This document shows, piece by piece, positions 23,640 through 35,510 of a stretch of DNA of 64,000 bases. Below the pieces are notes generated by a model. That model worked only from the letters and a program-made list of their open reading frames with translations, made no database searches and was not told where the DNA came from. Each line of letters starts with the position of its first letter. Position 1 is the stretch's first letter. The translations under genes were made by a program, and so were the position numbers. The stretch comes from Cheiracanthium punctorium. Its lineage: Eukaryota; Arthropoda; Arachnida; Araneae; Cheiracanthiidae. Where the stretch lies: the NCBI GenBank assembly GCA_038373885.1, contig JAWZYV010011610.1:496001-560000 (forward strand), given 5' to 3'.

Positions 23640-23844
23640 ATGAATAGTTTATTTACAGAGTTATATGAAAGACTTTCGGTGCATTAAAGTCTATGGACAT
23701 GCCTTTCACATTAAAAATCCCTGAACTATCTCTGTTTAGCTCATGCCCAAAATATTGCCAACTGTCCCCAAGCTTGGTAAATTTAGGAGCAACATTACAA
23801 ATTTTGGCACTAAAAATAAGTACGTATCACGAATAAAAAAAATC
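23640..23844 (+). repeat. R3-related fragment
   Basis: GTGCATTAAAGTCTATGGAC, CTCATGCCCAAAATATTGCC and a CGCCAA-poor remainder follow the order of the middle of an R3 unit, in plus orientation. It abuts the inverted R3 copy. Confidence 0.45.
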
Positions 23845-25618
23845 TGATGTGTCCAACACATGACTTCCTTGCACGTCCATTAGATGAAAAATATTTTCGA
23901 CGCACTTCCTCTAAATTTATTTGTTTGAAAGAGATAAAATATCAATAATAGTAAGGTTTAGCGATTTCTAGCCAAATATTTCGATATCTCCAAGCTGAGT
24001 TCAACTTGAAAGATTTCCTTCTGACTCTTTATTTGGCGATATTTCACCAAAAGCCGACAAACTTCAGATAGTCAGCGAGATTTTGGGGATAGCCAAAGTA
24101 GTCATTGACCACAGACTTTCAATGAATTGAATGCATCTATACACCTCAATGTATTCAAAGTCATTTGGCTCACCATGTAAATAAATTCTCAGTCGATTGC
24201 TGTCAAAAAAGATATTGAAAACAGTTAGATTTTACAATAGTTCTAAATACAAAGTTAAAAAATCTACGGGTTAAAGTTTTAGAGTTATACAAAATAGGAA
24301 ATAATTTTTGGCGCCAAATTTGGCGATATTTCGGCGAAACTCGTCAATGTCGACGACATTTGGCGAGATTTTCAGCATAAACCAAACAATGACAGATTAT
24401 CGCCAAATTTGGCGATATTTCGCCAAAATTCGCCAAGAACGATGACAAATGGCGATACTTTGGGCATGGACCAAATGACTGACTATCGCCAAAACTCGCC
24501 AAGGTCGAGGACAGACGGCGAGATTTTGGGCATGTACCAAACAATGACTGTCTACAGTTGTATTATAATGAAGATGTCCATAGACATTAAGGTACTGAAA
24601 TTCTTTTCGGTGGTCCTGTAAATAAACTCTCCAGTAGATTGGAACCAAAAATCGAGATGCACAACTAGATGTTACAACATTCTTATATATGAAATTTCAT
24701 AACAGTTTTTGAGATTTGAGAGTTAAATATGCACACACGTACACCAAAAGTCGCCAAGCTTGGCGACTTTTGGCATAGTTCTTGAGGGAGGCACGTGGTC
24801 GGACCATTACCTAACTTATGTGGTAGGACGGTATTGTGCTTGAAATGGATGAATGCCCCTAAAATTGCTATTGACCGTAATGTATTGGAAATCTTTTGAG
24901 TGTTCCTGTAGCAGAACTATAAATGATAAAGACACTTTTTTTAATGGAGAAATTCATTTTCTAACTCTTTACAGCATATATCACTTCTGAGTCGTTTGAA
25001 ATAGCCCAATACCTCTAAAAAACGCTTTGATGAATTTCGGCCCATAGAGCGTAATGCATTTCGAATCTTTTGGGCGGTCCTGTAGATAAACTATTCAGTC
25101 GAATGGAACCGAAAGGGGAGGTGCACAACTAGATGTTACAACAATCCTAAATATAAAGTTTCAACATTCAACGCCTAACATTTTTTGAGATATGCGAGTT
25201 TAATGAATTTCGGCCCATTGAATGTAATGTATTTCGAATCTTTTGGGCGGTCCTGTACATAAACTATCCATTCGATTGCCACCAAAAGGGGAGGTGCACA
25301 ACTAGATCATAGAACAATCCTAAATATCAAATCTCAACTTTCTACGACCAATAGTTTTTGAGATATGCGAGTTACATACATACGTACGTACGTACGTACA
25401 GACGGCATGGAAAAACTGGCCACAGTAGACTCGCCAGTGGTCAAAATGAGTTGCAGACGCGTTAATAGGATTGTGCATGCTAGCCTACGATGAGATGCAT
25501 CGAAAAAAAATTTTAAATTAAATTTAGAGGTAGTCAAAATCGGTTTTTATGTCGAAATTTGGCCCCCAAAATTTTTCGGGATCACATTACTTCCTTATAC
25601 TACGTACAAGGAAGTAAT
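23845..25618 (-). repeat. R3 repeat, copy 1 (inverted)
   Basis: About 1.77 kb that, reverse-complemented, runs from ACTTCCTTGTACGTAGTATA to GTTGGACACATCAGATTTTT. It contains a (ACGT)n microsatellite at 25378-25400, two tandem ~175-bp units (ATCTAGTTGTGCACCTCCCC ... GGGCCGAAATTCAT), the palindrome CGCCAAGCTTGGCG, and a CGCCAAATTTGGCG array. Over long stretches it is nearly identical to copy 3 and clearly less so to copy 2. No protein is encoded and the transposon class is unknown. Confidence 0.75.
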
Positions 25619-25888
25619 AAAAAACTGTTAGCCATAGAATATTGAAATTTTGTATTTAAGACTGTCGTAACATTTGGTTCTGCACTTACATCTTCGATTA
25701 CAATCCACTGGCTAGGGTCACTATTTGGGTCATGCTTAAAATCTCGCAGTTTGTCGCCAAGCTGGCGAATAAAAGAAAAAAACCAATTTTTCAGCCAGGA
25801 ATAAGTTTTCAATGCTGAAATCTCATCCTGGTGATATCTCTTACGCTTAACGAGATACTGAAGTATCGCATTTCAGTTTCCAATATAT
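25619..25888. repeat. Spacer between inverted R3 copies
   Basis: About 270 bases. The first part (TGTTAGCCATAGAATATTGA ... TCGTAACATTTGGTTCTGCAC) is a degenerate R3 tandem module closest to the diverged copy at 51517, showing that a third subfamily left a fragment here. Confidence 0.45.
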
Positions 25889-27863
25889 TACTTCCTTGTA
25901 CGTAGTATAAGGAAGTAATGTGATCCCGAAAAATTTTGGGGGCCAAATTTCGACAAAAAAACCGATTTTGACTACCTCTAAATTTAATTTTAAGAATTTT
26001 TTCGATGCATCTCATCGTAGGCTAGCATGCACGATCCTATTAACGCGTCTGCAACTCATTTTGACCAGCGGCGAGTCTATTGTGGTCAGTTTTTCCATGC
26101 CGTCTGTACGTACGTACGTACGTATGTATGTAACTCGCATATCTCAAAAACTATTGATCGTAGAATGTTGAGATTTGATATTTAGGATTGTTCTATGATC
26201 TAGTTGTGCACCTCCCCTTTTGGTCGCAATCGAATGTATAGTTTATGTACAGGACCACCCAAAAGATTCGAAATACATTACGCTCAATGGGCCGAAATTC
26301 ATTAAACTCGCATTTCTCAAAAACAATTAGGCGTAGAATGTCGAAACTTTATATTTTGGATAGTTGTAACATCTAGTTGTGCACCTCCCCTTTTGGTTCC
26401 ATTCGACTGGATAGTTTATCTACAGAACCGCCCAAAACATTCGAAATACATTACGCTCAATGGGCCGAAATTCATTAAACTTGCATATCTCAAAAACCAT
26501 TAGGCGTAGAATGTTGAAACTTTATATTTAGGATTGTTGTAACATCTAGTAGTGCACCTCCCCTTTCTGTTCCATTCGACTGGATAGTTTATCTACAGAA
26601 CCGCCTAAAAGATTCGAAATACATTACGTTATATGGGCCGAAATTCATCAAAGCGTTTTTTAGAGGTATTGGGCTATTTCAAACGACTCAGAAGTGATAT
26701 ATGCTGTAAAGAGTTAGAAAATGAATTTCTCCATTAAAAAAAGTGTCTTTATCATTTACAGTTCTGCTACAGGAACACTCAAAAAATTTCCAATACATTA
26801 CGGTCAATGGCAATTTTAGGGCCATTCATTTATTTCAAGCACAATACCGTCCTACCACATAAGTTAGTTAATGGTCGGATAACGGTCACGTGCCTCCCTC
26901 AAGAACTACGCGAAAAGTCGCCAAGCTTGGCGACTTTTAATGTACGTGTGTGCGTATTTAACTCTCAAAAACTATTATGAAATTTCATATATAAGATTGT
27001 TGTAACATCTAGTTGTGCATCTCGATTTTTGGTTCCAATCTACTGGAGAGTTTATTTACAGGACCACCTAAAAGAATTTCAGTACTTTAATGTCTATGGA
27101 CATCTTCAATATAATACAATTGTAGACAGTCATTGTTTGGTACATCCCCAAAATCTCGCCGTCTGTCCTCGACCTTGGCGAGTTTTGCCGAAATGTCGCC
27201 AAATTTGGCGATAGTCAGTCATTGGGTCCATGCCCAAAGTATCGCCATTTGTCATCGTTCTTGGCAAGTTTTGGCGAAATATCGCCAAATTTGGCGATAA
27301 TCTGTCATTGTTGGTCCATGCTTAAAATCTCGCCAAATGTCGTCGACATTGACGAGTTTCGCCGAAATATCGCCAAATTTGGTGCCAAAAATTATTTCGA
27401 ATTTTGTATAACTCTAAAACTTTAACCCGTAGAATTTTGAACTTTTGTATTTAGAACTATATTATAATATCTAACTGTTTTCAATATCTTTTTTGACAGC
27501 AATCGACTGGGAATTTATTTACAGGGTGAGCCAAATGACTTTAAATGCATTAAGGTGTATGGATGCATTCAATTCATTGAAAGTCTGTGGTCAATGACTA
27601 CTTTGGCTATCTCCAAAATCTCGCAAACTATCTCAAGTTTGTCGGCTTTTGGTGAAATATCGCCAAATAAAGTATCAGAAGGCAATCTTTCAAATTGAAC
27701 TCAGCTTGGCGATATCGAAATACTTGGCTAGAAATCGCTAAACCTTACTATTATTGATATTTTATTTCTTTCAAACAAATAAGTTTGGAGGAAGTGCGTC
27801 GAAAATACTTTTGATTTAATAGACGCGCAAGGAAGTCATGTGTTGGACACATCAGATTTTTTA
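25889..27863 (+). repeat. R3 repeat, copy 2 (three tandem units)
   Basis: Same layout as copies 1 and 3, but with three ~175-bp units (about 26130-26650) instead of two, and with more base differences. It contains (ACGT)n at 26107-26124 and CGCCAAATTTGGCG palindromes between 27190 and 27300. Confidence 0.75.
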
Positions 27864-27937
27864 AATAGAGTGCATCAAGAATGCGTAAAGTTTAACTGCC
27901 ATACAAGAAAATTGTGTAGTTCACATTAGGACTTTTT

Positions 27938-29746
27938 TACTTCCTTGTACGTAGTATAAGGAAGTAATGTGATCCCGAAAAATTTTGGGGGCCAAATTTC
28001 GACATAAAAACCGATTTTGACTACCTCTAAATTTAATTAAAAATTTTTTTTCGATGCATCTCATCGTAGGCTAGCATGCTTGATCATAGTAACGCGTCTG
28101 CAACTCATTTTGACCAGTGGCGAGTCTACTGTGGCCAGTTTTTCCATGCCGTCTGTACGTACGTACGTACGTACGTATGTATGTAACTCGCATATCTCAA
28201 AAACTAATGGTCGTAGAATGTTGAGATTTGATATTTAGAATTGTTCTATGATCTAGTTGTGCATCTCCCGTTTTGGTGGCAATCGAATGGATAGTTTATG
28301 TACAGGACCGCCCAAAAGATTCGAAGTACATTACATTCAATGGGCCGAAATTCATTAAACTCGCATATCTCAAAAAATGTTAGGCGTTGAATGTTGAAAC
28401 TTTATATTTAGGATTGTTGTAACATCTAGTTGTGCACCTCCCCTTTCGGTTCCATTCGACTGAATAGTTTATCTACAGGACCGCCCAAAAGATTCGAAAT
28501 GCATTACGCTCTATGGGCCGAAATTCATCAAAGCGTTTTTTAGAGGTATTGGGCTATTTCAAACGACTCAGAAGTGATATATGCTGTAAAGAGTTAGAAA
28601 ATGAATTTCTCCATTAAAAAAAGTGTCTTTATCATTTATAGTTCTGCTACAGGAACACTCAAAAGATTTCCAATACATTACGGTCAATAGCAATTTTAGG
28701 GGCATTCATCCATTTCAAGCACAATACCGTCCTACCACATAAGTTAGGTAATGGTCCGACCACGGTCACGTGCCTCCCTCAAGAACTATGCCAAAAGTCG
28801 CCAAGCTTGGCGACTTTTGGTGTATGTGTGTGCATATTTAACTCTCAAATCTCAAAAACTATTATGAAATTTCATATATAAGAATGTTGTAACATCTAGT
28901 TGTGCATCTCGATTTTTGGTTCCAATCTACTGGAGAGTTTATTTACAGGACCACCGAAAAGAATTTCAGTACCTTAATGTCTATGGACATCTTCAATATA
29001 ATACAACTGTAGACAGTCATTGTTTGGTACATGCCCAAAATCTCGCCGTCTGTCCTCGACCTTGGCGAGTTTTGGCGAAATATCGCCAAATTTGGCGATA
29101 GTCAGTCATTTGGTCCATGCCCAAAGTATCGCCATTTGTTATCGTTTTTGGCGAGTTTTGGCGGAATATCGCCAAATTTGGCGATAATCTGTCATTGTTT
29201 GGTTCATGCTTAAAATCTCGCCAAATGTCGTCGACATTGACGAGTTTCGCCGAAATATCGCCAAATTTGGCGCCAAAAATTATTTCCTATTTTGTATAAC
29301 TCTAAAACTTTAACCCGTAGATTTTTTAACTTTGTATTTAGAACTATTGTAATATCTAACTGTTTTCAATATCTTTTTTGACAGCAATCGACTGAGAATT
29401 TATTTACATGGTGAGCCAAATGACTTTGAATACATTGAGGTGTATAGATGCATTCAATTCATTGAAAGTCTGTGGTCAATGACTACTTTGGCTATCCCCA
29501 AAATCTCGCTGACTATCTCAAGTTTGTCGGCTTTTGGTGAAATATCGCCAAATAAAGTGTCAGAAGGAAATCTTTCAAATTGAACTCAGCTTGGTGATAT
29601 CGAAATATTTGGTTAGAAATCGCTAAACCTTACTATTATTGATATTTTATCTCTTTCAAACAAATAAATTTAGAGGAAGTGCATCGAAAATATTTTTGAT
29701 CTAATGGACGTGCAAGGAAGTCATGTGTTGGACACATCAGATTTTT
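27938..29746 (+). repeat. R3 repeat, copy 3
   Basis: Runs from TTACTTCCTTGTACGTAGTA to TTGGACACATCAGATTTTTT, where similarity to copies 1 and 2 stops sharply, defining the family's end. Three CGCCAAATTTGGCG palindromes at 29084, 29170 and 29259 mark a tandem array of ~87-bp units. CGCCAAGCTTGGCG lies near 28799. Confidence 0.75.
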
Positions 29747-31020
29747 TGTGATAGGAAATCGACTTTCCGAAGTTTCTTGAATTAACTTACAATTTAAAAA
29801 AGATTATTGACTACTGGAACCTAGGGAACTAGCTTACAGTTTTGAAAAATAGGTTTTTTTTAAAAAGCATAGATCATAAGACATAAGATCGCTATAATAA
29901 TTTTAAAAATAAATTCCAAAAATTTTTATTGAAATTATTCTACACAAAACATATCATACACATAATTTACAAAAGAAGTATTTTCGTTGAGTTTTGCAGC
30001 AGCATCTTCAAACATCTTATTTTATGAGCAGCTTCTAGGGAAAAAAAAGAAAATTTTTAGAACTTAATTTACACAAAGAATAGGAAATGCAGAGTAAGTC
30101 TGCTTCATATGTTTTTTAAAATAATTTCTATATCAGGGATTTCCAACCTTTATATTACTTCAACTACCTAGAAAACGTTTTTTTTTTCTGAATAAACCCC
30201 TACGTTTTCTCCAACACATCGGTATCTCGAAAAATTTTCCCAATGCACTTCACAAAGACAGCAAAACATTAGGTGAAAGAAATTTTTCATGTGTCCGGCA
30301 GTAGAACAGTTGGTTAAGCTCGGCTCCCATTGGAACTCCGAAAGAGAAGCAGCACCTGCTTGGCCAGTGCCTAGAAGGGTAAACTTCTTTCTCGATTGAG
30401 CCTGATGTAAACCGTGTACGCTGTAGGGAATTAATGCATGAAAAATGTGTTATGAGTTCAATGTTTTCCATGTTCAATCCATATCTCTCTTTGGGGTACC
30501 AATCCAGCTCTTAGGTCATCCAGCCGTCATCTGAAATTGGTTCAAAATTTAGGAGGGAGACCCGGGATAAGTCGGTATTCCCCTCACTGGGGATCAGCAA
30601 AAAGGAAGCTGCCCAATTAAGGCCATTTTCGTTTTATATAAAGGATCTGATCCCGCTCTGCAGTTGGCAGAGGGTTTCGATTTCGAAGCAACAATAACAA
30701 TTTTCATGTTCTGCGTTTGCAGAATTTACCATGATTCAGACTGCGGGATGCAGAAAATGACCAGAAAGACGGATTTTTACATATCCCTTCTTTTTTCAAC
30801 TTTTGAACCCTCAGAATTCTTATTTCATGTCAGTTTGTTTGTTTGAGTTGTGATGGCAACGCTAAGGGTGGGCGATCAACCTGGGATGAGGGGTTATCTT
30901 AAAATGTAATTTTTAAAAATATTATTCCCAAATTGTGTACATCACCTCATTAGTGTATGGGAATGCTTTTGTACGAGGGTCATATAAAAATGTAGAAAGT
31001 GTAACTTTTTGAAAATTAAC
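29747..31020. other. Intergenic DNA
   Basis: No element or gene recognised. The left part is very AT-rich. Between 30290 and 30620 base composition is more even, but no motif or splice-flanked frame is convincing. Confidence 0.4.
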
Positions 31021-31140
31021 GAGAGGAATTTTTTTAACGGAGTCTTACTTCCGACCTCATTTTGAACACTTTTCTCAATTTACGCTGTCCACTTATCTCT
31101 AAAGAATTAAAGCCCGTTACCACCTTTTTGGGACACCCTG
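31020..31140 (-). mobile_element. DNA-transposon terminus (CAGGGTGTCCCAAAAAG)
   Basis: Reverse-complemented, CAGGGTGTCCCAAAAAGGTG ... GAGATAAGTGGACAG ... TGTTCAAAATGAGGT matches 34793-34907 (CAGGGTTGTGCCAAAAAGAT ... GAGATAAGTGGGCCG ... TGTTCAAAATAAGGT). The two are single ends of the same kind of element. The family is not assigned. Confidence 0.45.
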
Positions 31141-31179
31141 AATCAGTCTGGTTTATAATATCCACAGGTTCTGAAAACA

Positions 31180-31260
31180 TCATTAACCAGTGTTCTGCTT
31201 TAAAAAAAAAAAAAAAAAAACAGTGGTCTGCTTTAAAAAAGAAAAAAAACACTGTATTTA
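31180..31260. repeat. Short poly(A)-containing tandem duplication
   Basis: CAGTG(T/G)TCTGCTTTAAAAA occurs twice, each time followed by an A-rich run. This looks like slippage. Confidence 0.5.
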
Positions 31261-32364
31261 CGCATACTATTTCTAAGCTAATCTAAATTCATCAACGAGG
31301 GTTTCGAAGTTTAAAAAGCGAAACAAAACAGTCGTTTGAATATCAAATCAATGCTGTACAGCTTCTCATTTCCATAACCCTAAGAATCTGCGCTTTATGC
31401 CTTTGGAAACTATCTTGGCGAGTAATCGCATCATTTGGATTTTTTCTTTTTTTTTATGGTTAACGGATGCAAATAATCGGTAATTATTTTACCGTCGATA
31501 ATTCACGCCAACAAGTTTTTTTCGCCAAAGGATTGCAATGCACTACATTGTAACAATGAATCTGACGTATTCCACACGCACACGAAATCGCTCTTTTTGG
31601 CTGACTGACTGTAAAATACATTAGTACCAAATAAGCTTATTTTGGTCGGAAGTATGATTTTTTTATTAGATTCAATGAAGAATTTACCCGTATATTTTAA
31701 AACTAAAAAGCGATTAACTGCATGAACTAGTGTAAAAACACACTGTCCGCCGTGTAAAGATATGAAATAGATACTAATAAAAAATAGTGTTATTCCATTA
31801 GTGTTATGCAACAGTATCAAAAGAGAAAAAAATAATTACAGAGATTTGAACTTATACTTTATTTATATTAGACTAATACTATATTAAAAATGTCAAAAAT
31901 TTGTTACAAATGATAGTTATACGTACCAATATAGACTAATCACCACCAAAAAACTTCTTCAGTTTTTTTTTCGTCTCCTATTCTTATGAAAACAAACATG
32001 GCGCCTGCCGGTAGATACTCGGATGTTGCCATCGCTCGACTATTGCATGAACAGAGCGCATGCGCCAATCTTCATCGGCTGAATGCCGCTCGGCCGTTAT
32101 GCGGGCCGAAATTTCTTTTCAGTTCAGCGTATTTTCATCAAGTTTAGGCATATGGCCCGATAACTCAGGCCGGATATGGTTCCGAGCATCGTTTTATGGG
32201 TACCGGACCGATCAGTGTCTGACGCACACATAACAATCATCGTTTTTAGATGGAATTCCGTGTCTGGGCCGAGTACCGAATTTTGCTGAGCGATGAGTTG
32301 CGATGAATGCCGGTGGTTGGCCGAGCAGAAACTGGGAATTGTTGCTTGTAGGGAGTGGTCCGAA
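31261..32364. other. Intergenic DNA leading into the mariner
   Basis: No feature is recognised up to about 31980. The GC-richer 32000-32364 may include the 5' part of the mariner (GAGCGCATGCGCC), but its left inverted repeat was not found. Confidence 0.35.
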
Positions 32365-32793
32365 ATGGAAGATCTTATTCCTTCTCCCGCCGCCTGCGAG
32401 GTTCGGTCGGTGATAAAGTTCTTGAATGCACAGACGTGCCATTCAAAACAAGAGGCGTGTAATGCTTACTGCAGGTGTTGTGCTCCTCCATGACAATGCT
32501 CTTCCACATACGGCTCGACGCACAGCAGCTGTTTTAACGGAATTTTTTGCTGGGAGGTGTTTGATCATCCACCCTATAACCCTGATCTTGCTCCCAGCGA
32601 TTTTCACGTTTTCTTGCACCTCAAGAAATTCCTGTCCTCCGGTGAGCGTTTTGGCCACGACGAAGAGCTGAAGACGTCTGCCACACGCTGGTTCCATTCA
32701 CAGGCGGCAGAGTTCTACGACAGAGGGATACAAAAGTTGATCTCACGATACAACAAGTGTCTCAATTCTGGTGGTGGCTATGTTGAAAAATAG
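32365..32793 (+). pseudogene. Mariner (SETMAR-like) transposase, large internal deletion and frameshifts
   Basis: The ATG at 32365 opens with Ile-Pro-Ser-Pro-Ala-Ala-Cys-Glu-Val-Arg-Ser-Val-Ile-Lys-Phe-Leu, the very N-terminus of this mariner group. Within about 20 codons it jumps, with a frame change near 32427, to the C-terminal third: Arg-Ala-Ile-Gln-Asn-Lys-Arg-Arg, the catalytic His-Asp-Asn-Ala-Leu-Pro-His-Thr-Ala, then after another frame change near 32555 Pro-Pro-Tyr-Asn-Pro-Asp-Leu-Ala-Pro-Ser-Asp-Phe, and the C-terminal Gly-Gly-Tyr-Val-Glu-Lys stop. About 200 residues are missing compared with the usual ~345, including the helix-turn-helix region and the first catalytic Asp, so it cannot be active. 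The two remaining Asp residues are those of a DD34D enzyme. Confidence 0.8.
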
Positions 32794-32893
32794 CTGAAAC
32801 ATTGCTGTACTTGTCGCCAATAAATATGTTCCTGGAAGTGTGAGTTCTTTTTTTTTTTTTTTTTTCAATAGAGAAACTTACTTTCTGCATGCC
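32794..32893 (+). mobile_element. Mariner 3' end and inverted repeat
   Basis: After the transposase stop come about 80 bases with a T-rich run, then GAGAAACTTACTTTCTGCAT, a mariner terminal repeat matching the solo end at 22540. Confidence 0.6.
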
Positions 32894-33477
32894 CCTCAGG
32901 ACAGAAGTTGTGCTTCAAATGACACGTGGACGAGTGTTCGACGATGGAATGCTTTCGATTTTAACCGGATGCTTGCTCTATCTCCGAATATAGTGCAAAG
33001 GAACACTGCCATGTGTTGTAAAAGTGCATATCTTTCTTTATTTTCATTAATATTTTATATACTTTTTTAAAGAATAGAACTTAAATATTTTAATCATTTT
33101 GGGGCCCCTAAAACCAAGGGCCCTTGGACGAGGCCAGGTCTAGTTGGCCACAGGCCCTGAATAATGTAGCACATTTATATTATTATATCTCCGTTTAAGA
33201 TGTTTTTATCGTTAATGTGTACTGATTATTAAAAATATAATTTCTATAGCTAGTACAAAAAATTATTCTAGATTACCCGAACTTATTTTAAAGCATGTAA
33301 AGTATACGGCATAGATCACTGCAATAAAAAATTGGCCCTGGATGTCGCAGAAAATATTTTTGATCCAGACTTCCTCGCTTTCCTAAAAGTCCTCCCGCGA
33401 CCTTGGCTTTTTGACTTACAAAGAGTGCTTAGGTAATGCTGAAATCGGAAATGCATAATAATACAACTATACAAGTC
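32894..33477. other. Intergenic DNA
   Basis: GGGGCCCCTAAAACCAAGGG ... GGCCACAGGCCC near 33100-33155 looks like the end of an unidentified DNA element. Nothing else is seen. Confidence 0.35.
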
Positions 33478-33646
33478 CAGTGGCGTAGCCAGAAATTTTT
33501 CACGGGGGGGTTACGACTACTGCAACTCACGTGTATGTATACGCGTGTGTGATAAGGGAGTGAAGAATGTACATTTTGCATGGCAAAAAGTTCCTCATGG
33601 GGGGGGGTGTCCCCCCTATACCAGCCCCCCGCTTGGCTACCCACTG
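33478..33646. mobile_element. hAT-type MITE, 169 bp
   Basis: Ends CAGTGGCGTAGCCAG and, reverse-complemented, CAGTGGGTAGCCAAG, both leading into G/C homopolymers. Flanking TACAAGTC and TACAAGGA share six of eight bases, compatible with an aged 8-bp duplication. Confidence 0.55.
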
Positions 33647-34792
33647 TACAAGGAAGATTTTTGCAGCTATCAATTGTTTGGCTCACTATAATGTGTAGAT
33701 TGCAGCTTTCCCTTTAGAGCCTAGAAAAATTTTAGAAAATATTTTTCGATTAGCTATGAGTGGTGCTTCTGATTGAATTTTGTTTTAATTATTCAAATAA
33801 GCTCCAAATTACTTTGTTCCGAACAAAAAAGTATTAACAGCAATTCGAAGTCTAACTCTTTTTTTTCCGGTGAAGCGGGGTGGGGGGAGGTAAATTTTTT
33901 TGTTATTGTGCAAACTAATAACAGCGTTTCACCAGACAAGAGGAGACTTGTGACTTCAAGAATTGTTAAGTCAAGCTTAAGCACTCGTATCCGGCGATAA
34001 AGGATCGTTACTACGAGTCAGGCCAATGTCACTGTAATCCGTGCTTAAGTTCACTGAAACTATCATTCAAGCTTGGATTTGACGTTTTCCGAACGTGCAA
34101 GATCTGTAACGTCCTTCAGTGGACTGGATCTATCTTAAATAATCTAAAGCAGGACACGAAATCCTGAAGAGTTGAAGTAAAGTATTACCTGGATCCGTGT
34201 CCATTCTATAAATCTCAACATATATCACAAGCTAGAGCGTTCTTTATGTGAGAACATATCCGCAATTTCAACATTGCTTGAAACAAACAGATCACGCAAA
34301 CACAGCAACGAATTTCAACTCAACCCAGTATCCATAAACAAAACTCTTTGAGCGTCCCCCCCCCCCTCCTCAAATAATCAATTCTATCTACACTTGAAGA
34401 AGTCACGCCACTTGCTGAAAATAGAAAAACAATATGTTGGTTAAGAGAAGCGAAATTGAAAACAATTTCTTAGCACGTGCCCGTTTGATATATCTTCCCG
34501 TCACACACCCTTTCACTGCTATTTGCGAAAATGACAGCTTAACGGACGGTCTAATGCGCCGAAAACTTCTGATCTAGTGGCCTTTTTCTGCAGTAGGTCA
34601 CGTCAATAAGCGATTAAAGAAGGAAGAATTGGACAAGGGATCCTCAACAAGCGGTAAAAATCAATCCTGTTTCTGCAGCATTGTTGACATTCTTCGTAGC
34701 AATTATTGCCAGGAGAAACAAAATCTTACCAAGGCTCTAACTTTTTTTTTTTCTGGAAACACCAAACAGTCTTTTGTCTCAGTTTCAGCAAT
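33647..34792. other. Intergenic DNA
   Basis: No gene or element recognised. Confidence 0.4.
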
Positions 34793-34907
34793 ATACAGGG
34801 TTGTGCCAAAAAGATGTTAACATGTTTTACATCTTTAACTATTTGAGATAAGTGGGCCGTGTAGATTGGAAAAAAAATGTTCAAAATAAGGTAGATAAAG
34901 TGCTACG
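34793..34907 (+). mobile_element. DNA-transposon terminus, truncated by a foldback element
   Basis: CAGGGTTGTGCCAAAAAGAT begins a segment related to 31020-31140 (minus). It is cut at 34908 by the TTAA of foldback copy D. Confidence 0.45.
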
Positions 34908-35089
34908 TTAACCCTTTGAGACGCAACCCTTTCCAAATTGCTGAAAAAAGGGCAGCCGTTGCCATCGCTCGACTTATCTACCAGCAAGATGGCGGACGAT
35001 CGAAACGTTCATCGCGTGACACAGATGTAGAGACCCCTTTTTTGACGACGGCTGGTTGTGCCCGGCACAACCAGCTGGCGGCCGATTAA
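34908..35089 (-). mobile_element. piggyBac-type foldback MITE, copy D (hairpin-less half)
   Basis: TTAACCCTTTGAGACGCAAC opens at 34908. The arm ends in the central palindrome (GGCTGGTTGTGCC CGGCACAACCAGC), about 20 bases past its centre. A TTAA at 35086-35089 follows, so the half may have been inserted as such, though four bases can match by chance. Confidence 0.7.
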
Positions 35090-35510
35090 TGGGGTCCCCC
35101 TTTCTTTTCCTCAGATTGTACATTTCCCATACATTAAAAAAAAAAATGTGTTTTCATAACATTTTTTTTTGGATAATTTACTGATTAGAAAATTAAACGA
35201 TATGTGAAAAAAAAAGAGGGGAAAATTTCTCTAAAACTGGTAAGTTATGAGCTTAAAAAAATTGTGAAAGTACATTAGTTTTATGAAAATGTGCAAAATT
35301 ACTTTGCGCAAAGCTGATAATATCAAAGCAGTCAGGTAACAAAGAACATTAAAAAATCTGGTGTTAAAAGACGAGATAAATAGAACTTTGTATAAAAACG
35401 CACACATTAAAAAAGTACTAATCAGACAGATTTTTTGTCGGTTTGATCAGTACCTTTTATGTGTTATATTATAATAACGAAGTTTTATTTATCCCAAGGT
35501 AAACTTTAAT
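35090..35510. other. AT-rich spacer between two foldback copies
   Basis: No motif recognised. Confidence 0.4.

Noticed and set aside
29020..29280. CRISPR-like array of palindromic repeats
   Set aside because: The spacers between palindromes are themselves similar (an ~87-bp tandem repeat), and the host is a eukaryote.
32000..32045. GTTGCCATCGCTCGACT as a foldback MITE fragment
   Set aside because: Only about 17 bases match the foldback arm and the flanks do not continue the similarity; too short to call.
33100..33155. GGGGCCCCTAAAACCAAGGGCC-like segment as a defined transposon end
   Set aside because: No matching opposite end or target duplication was found, so the element cannot be delimited.
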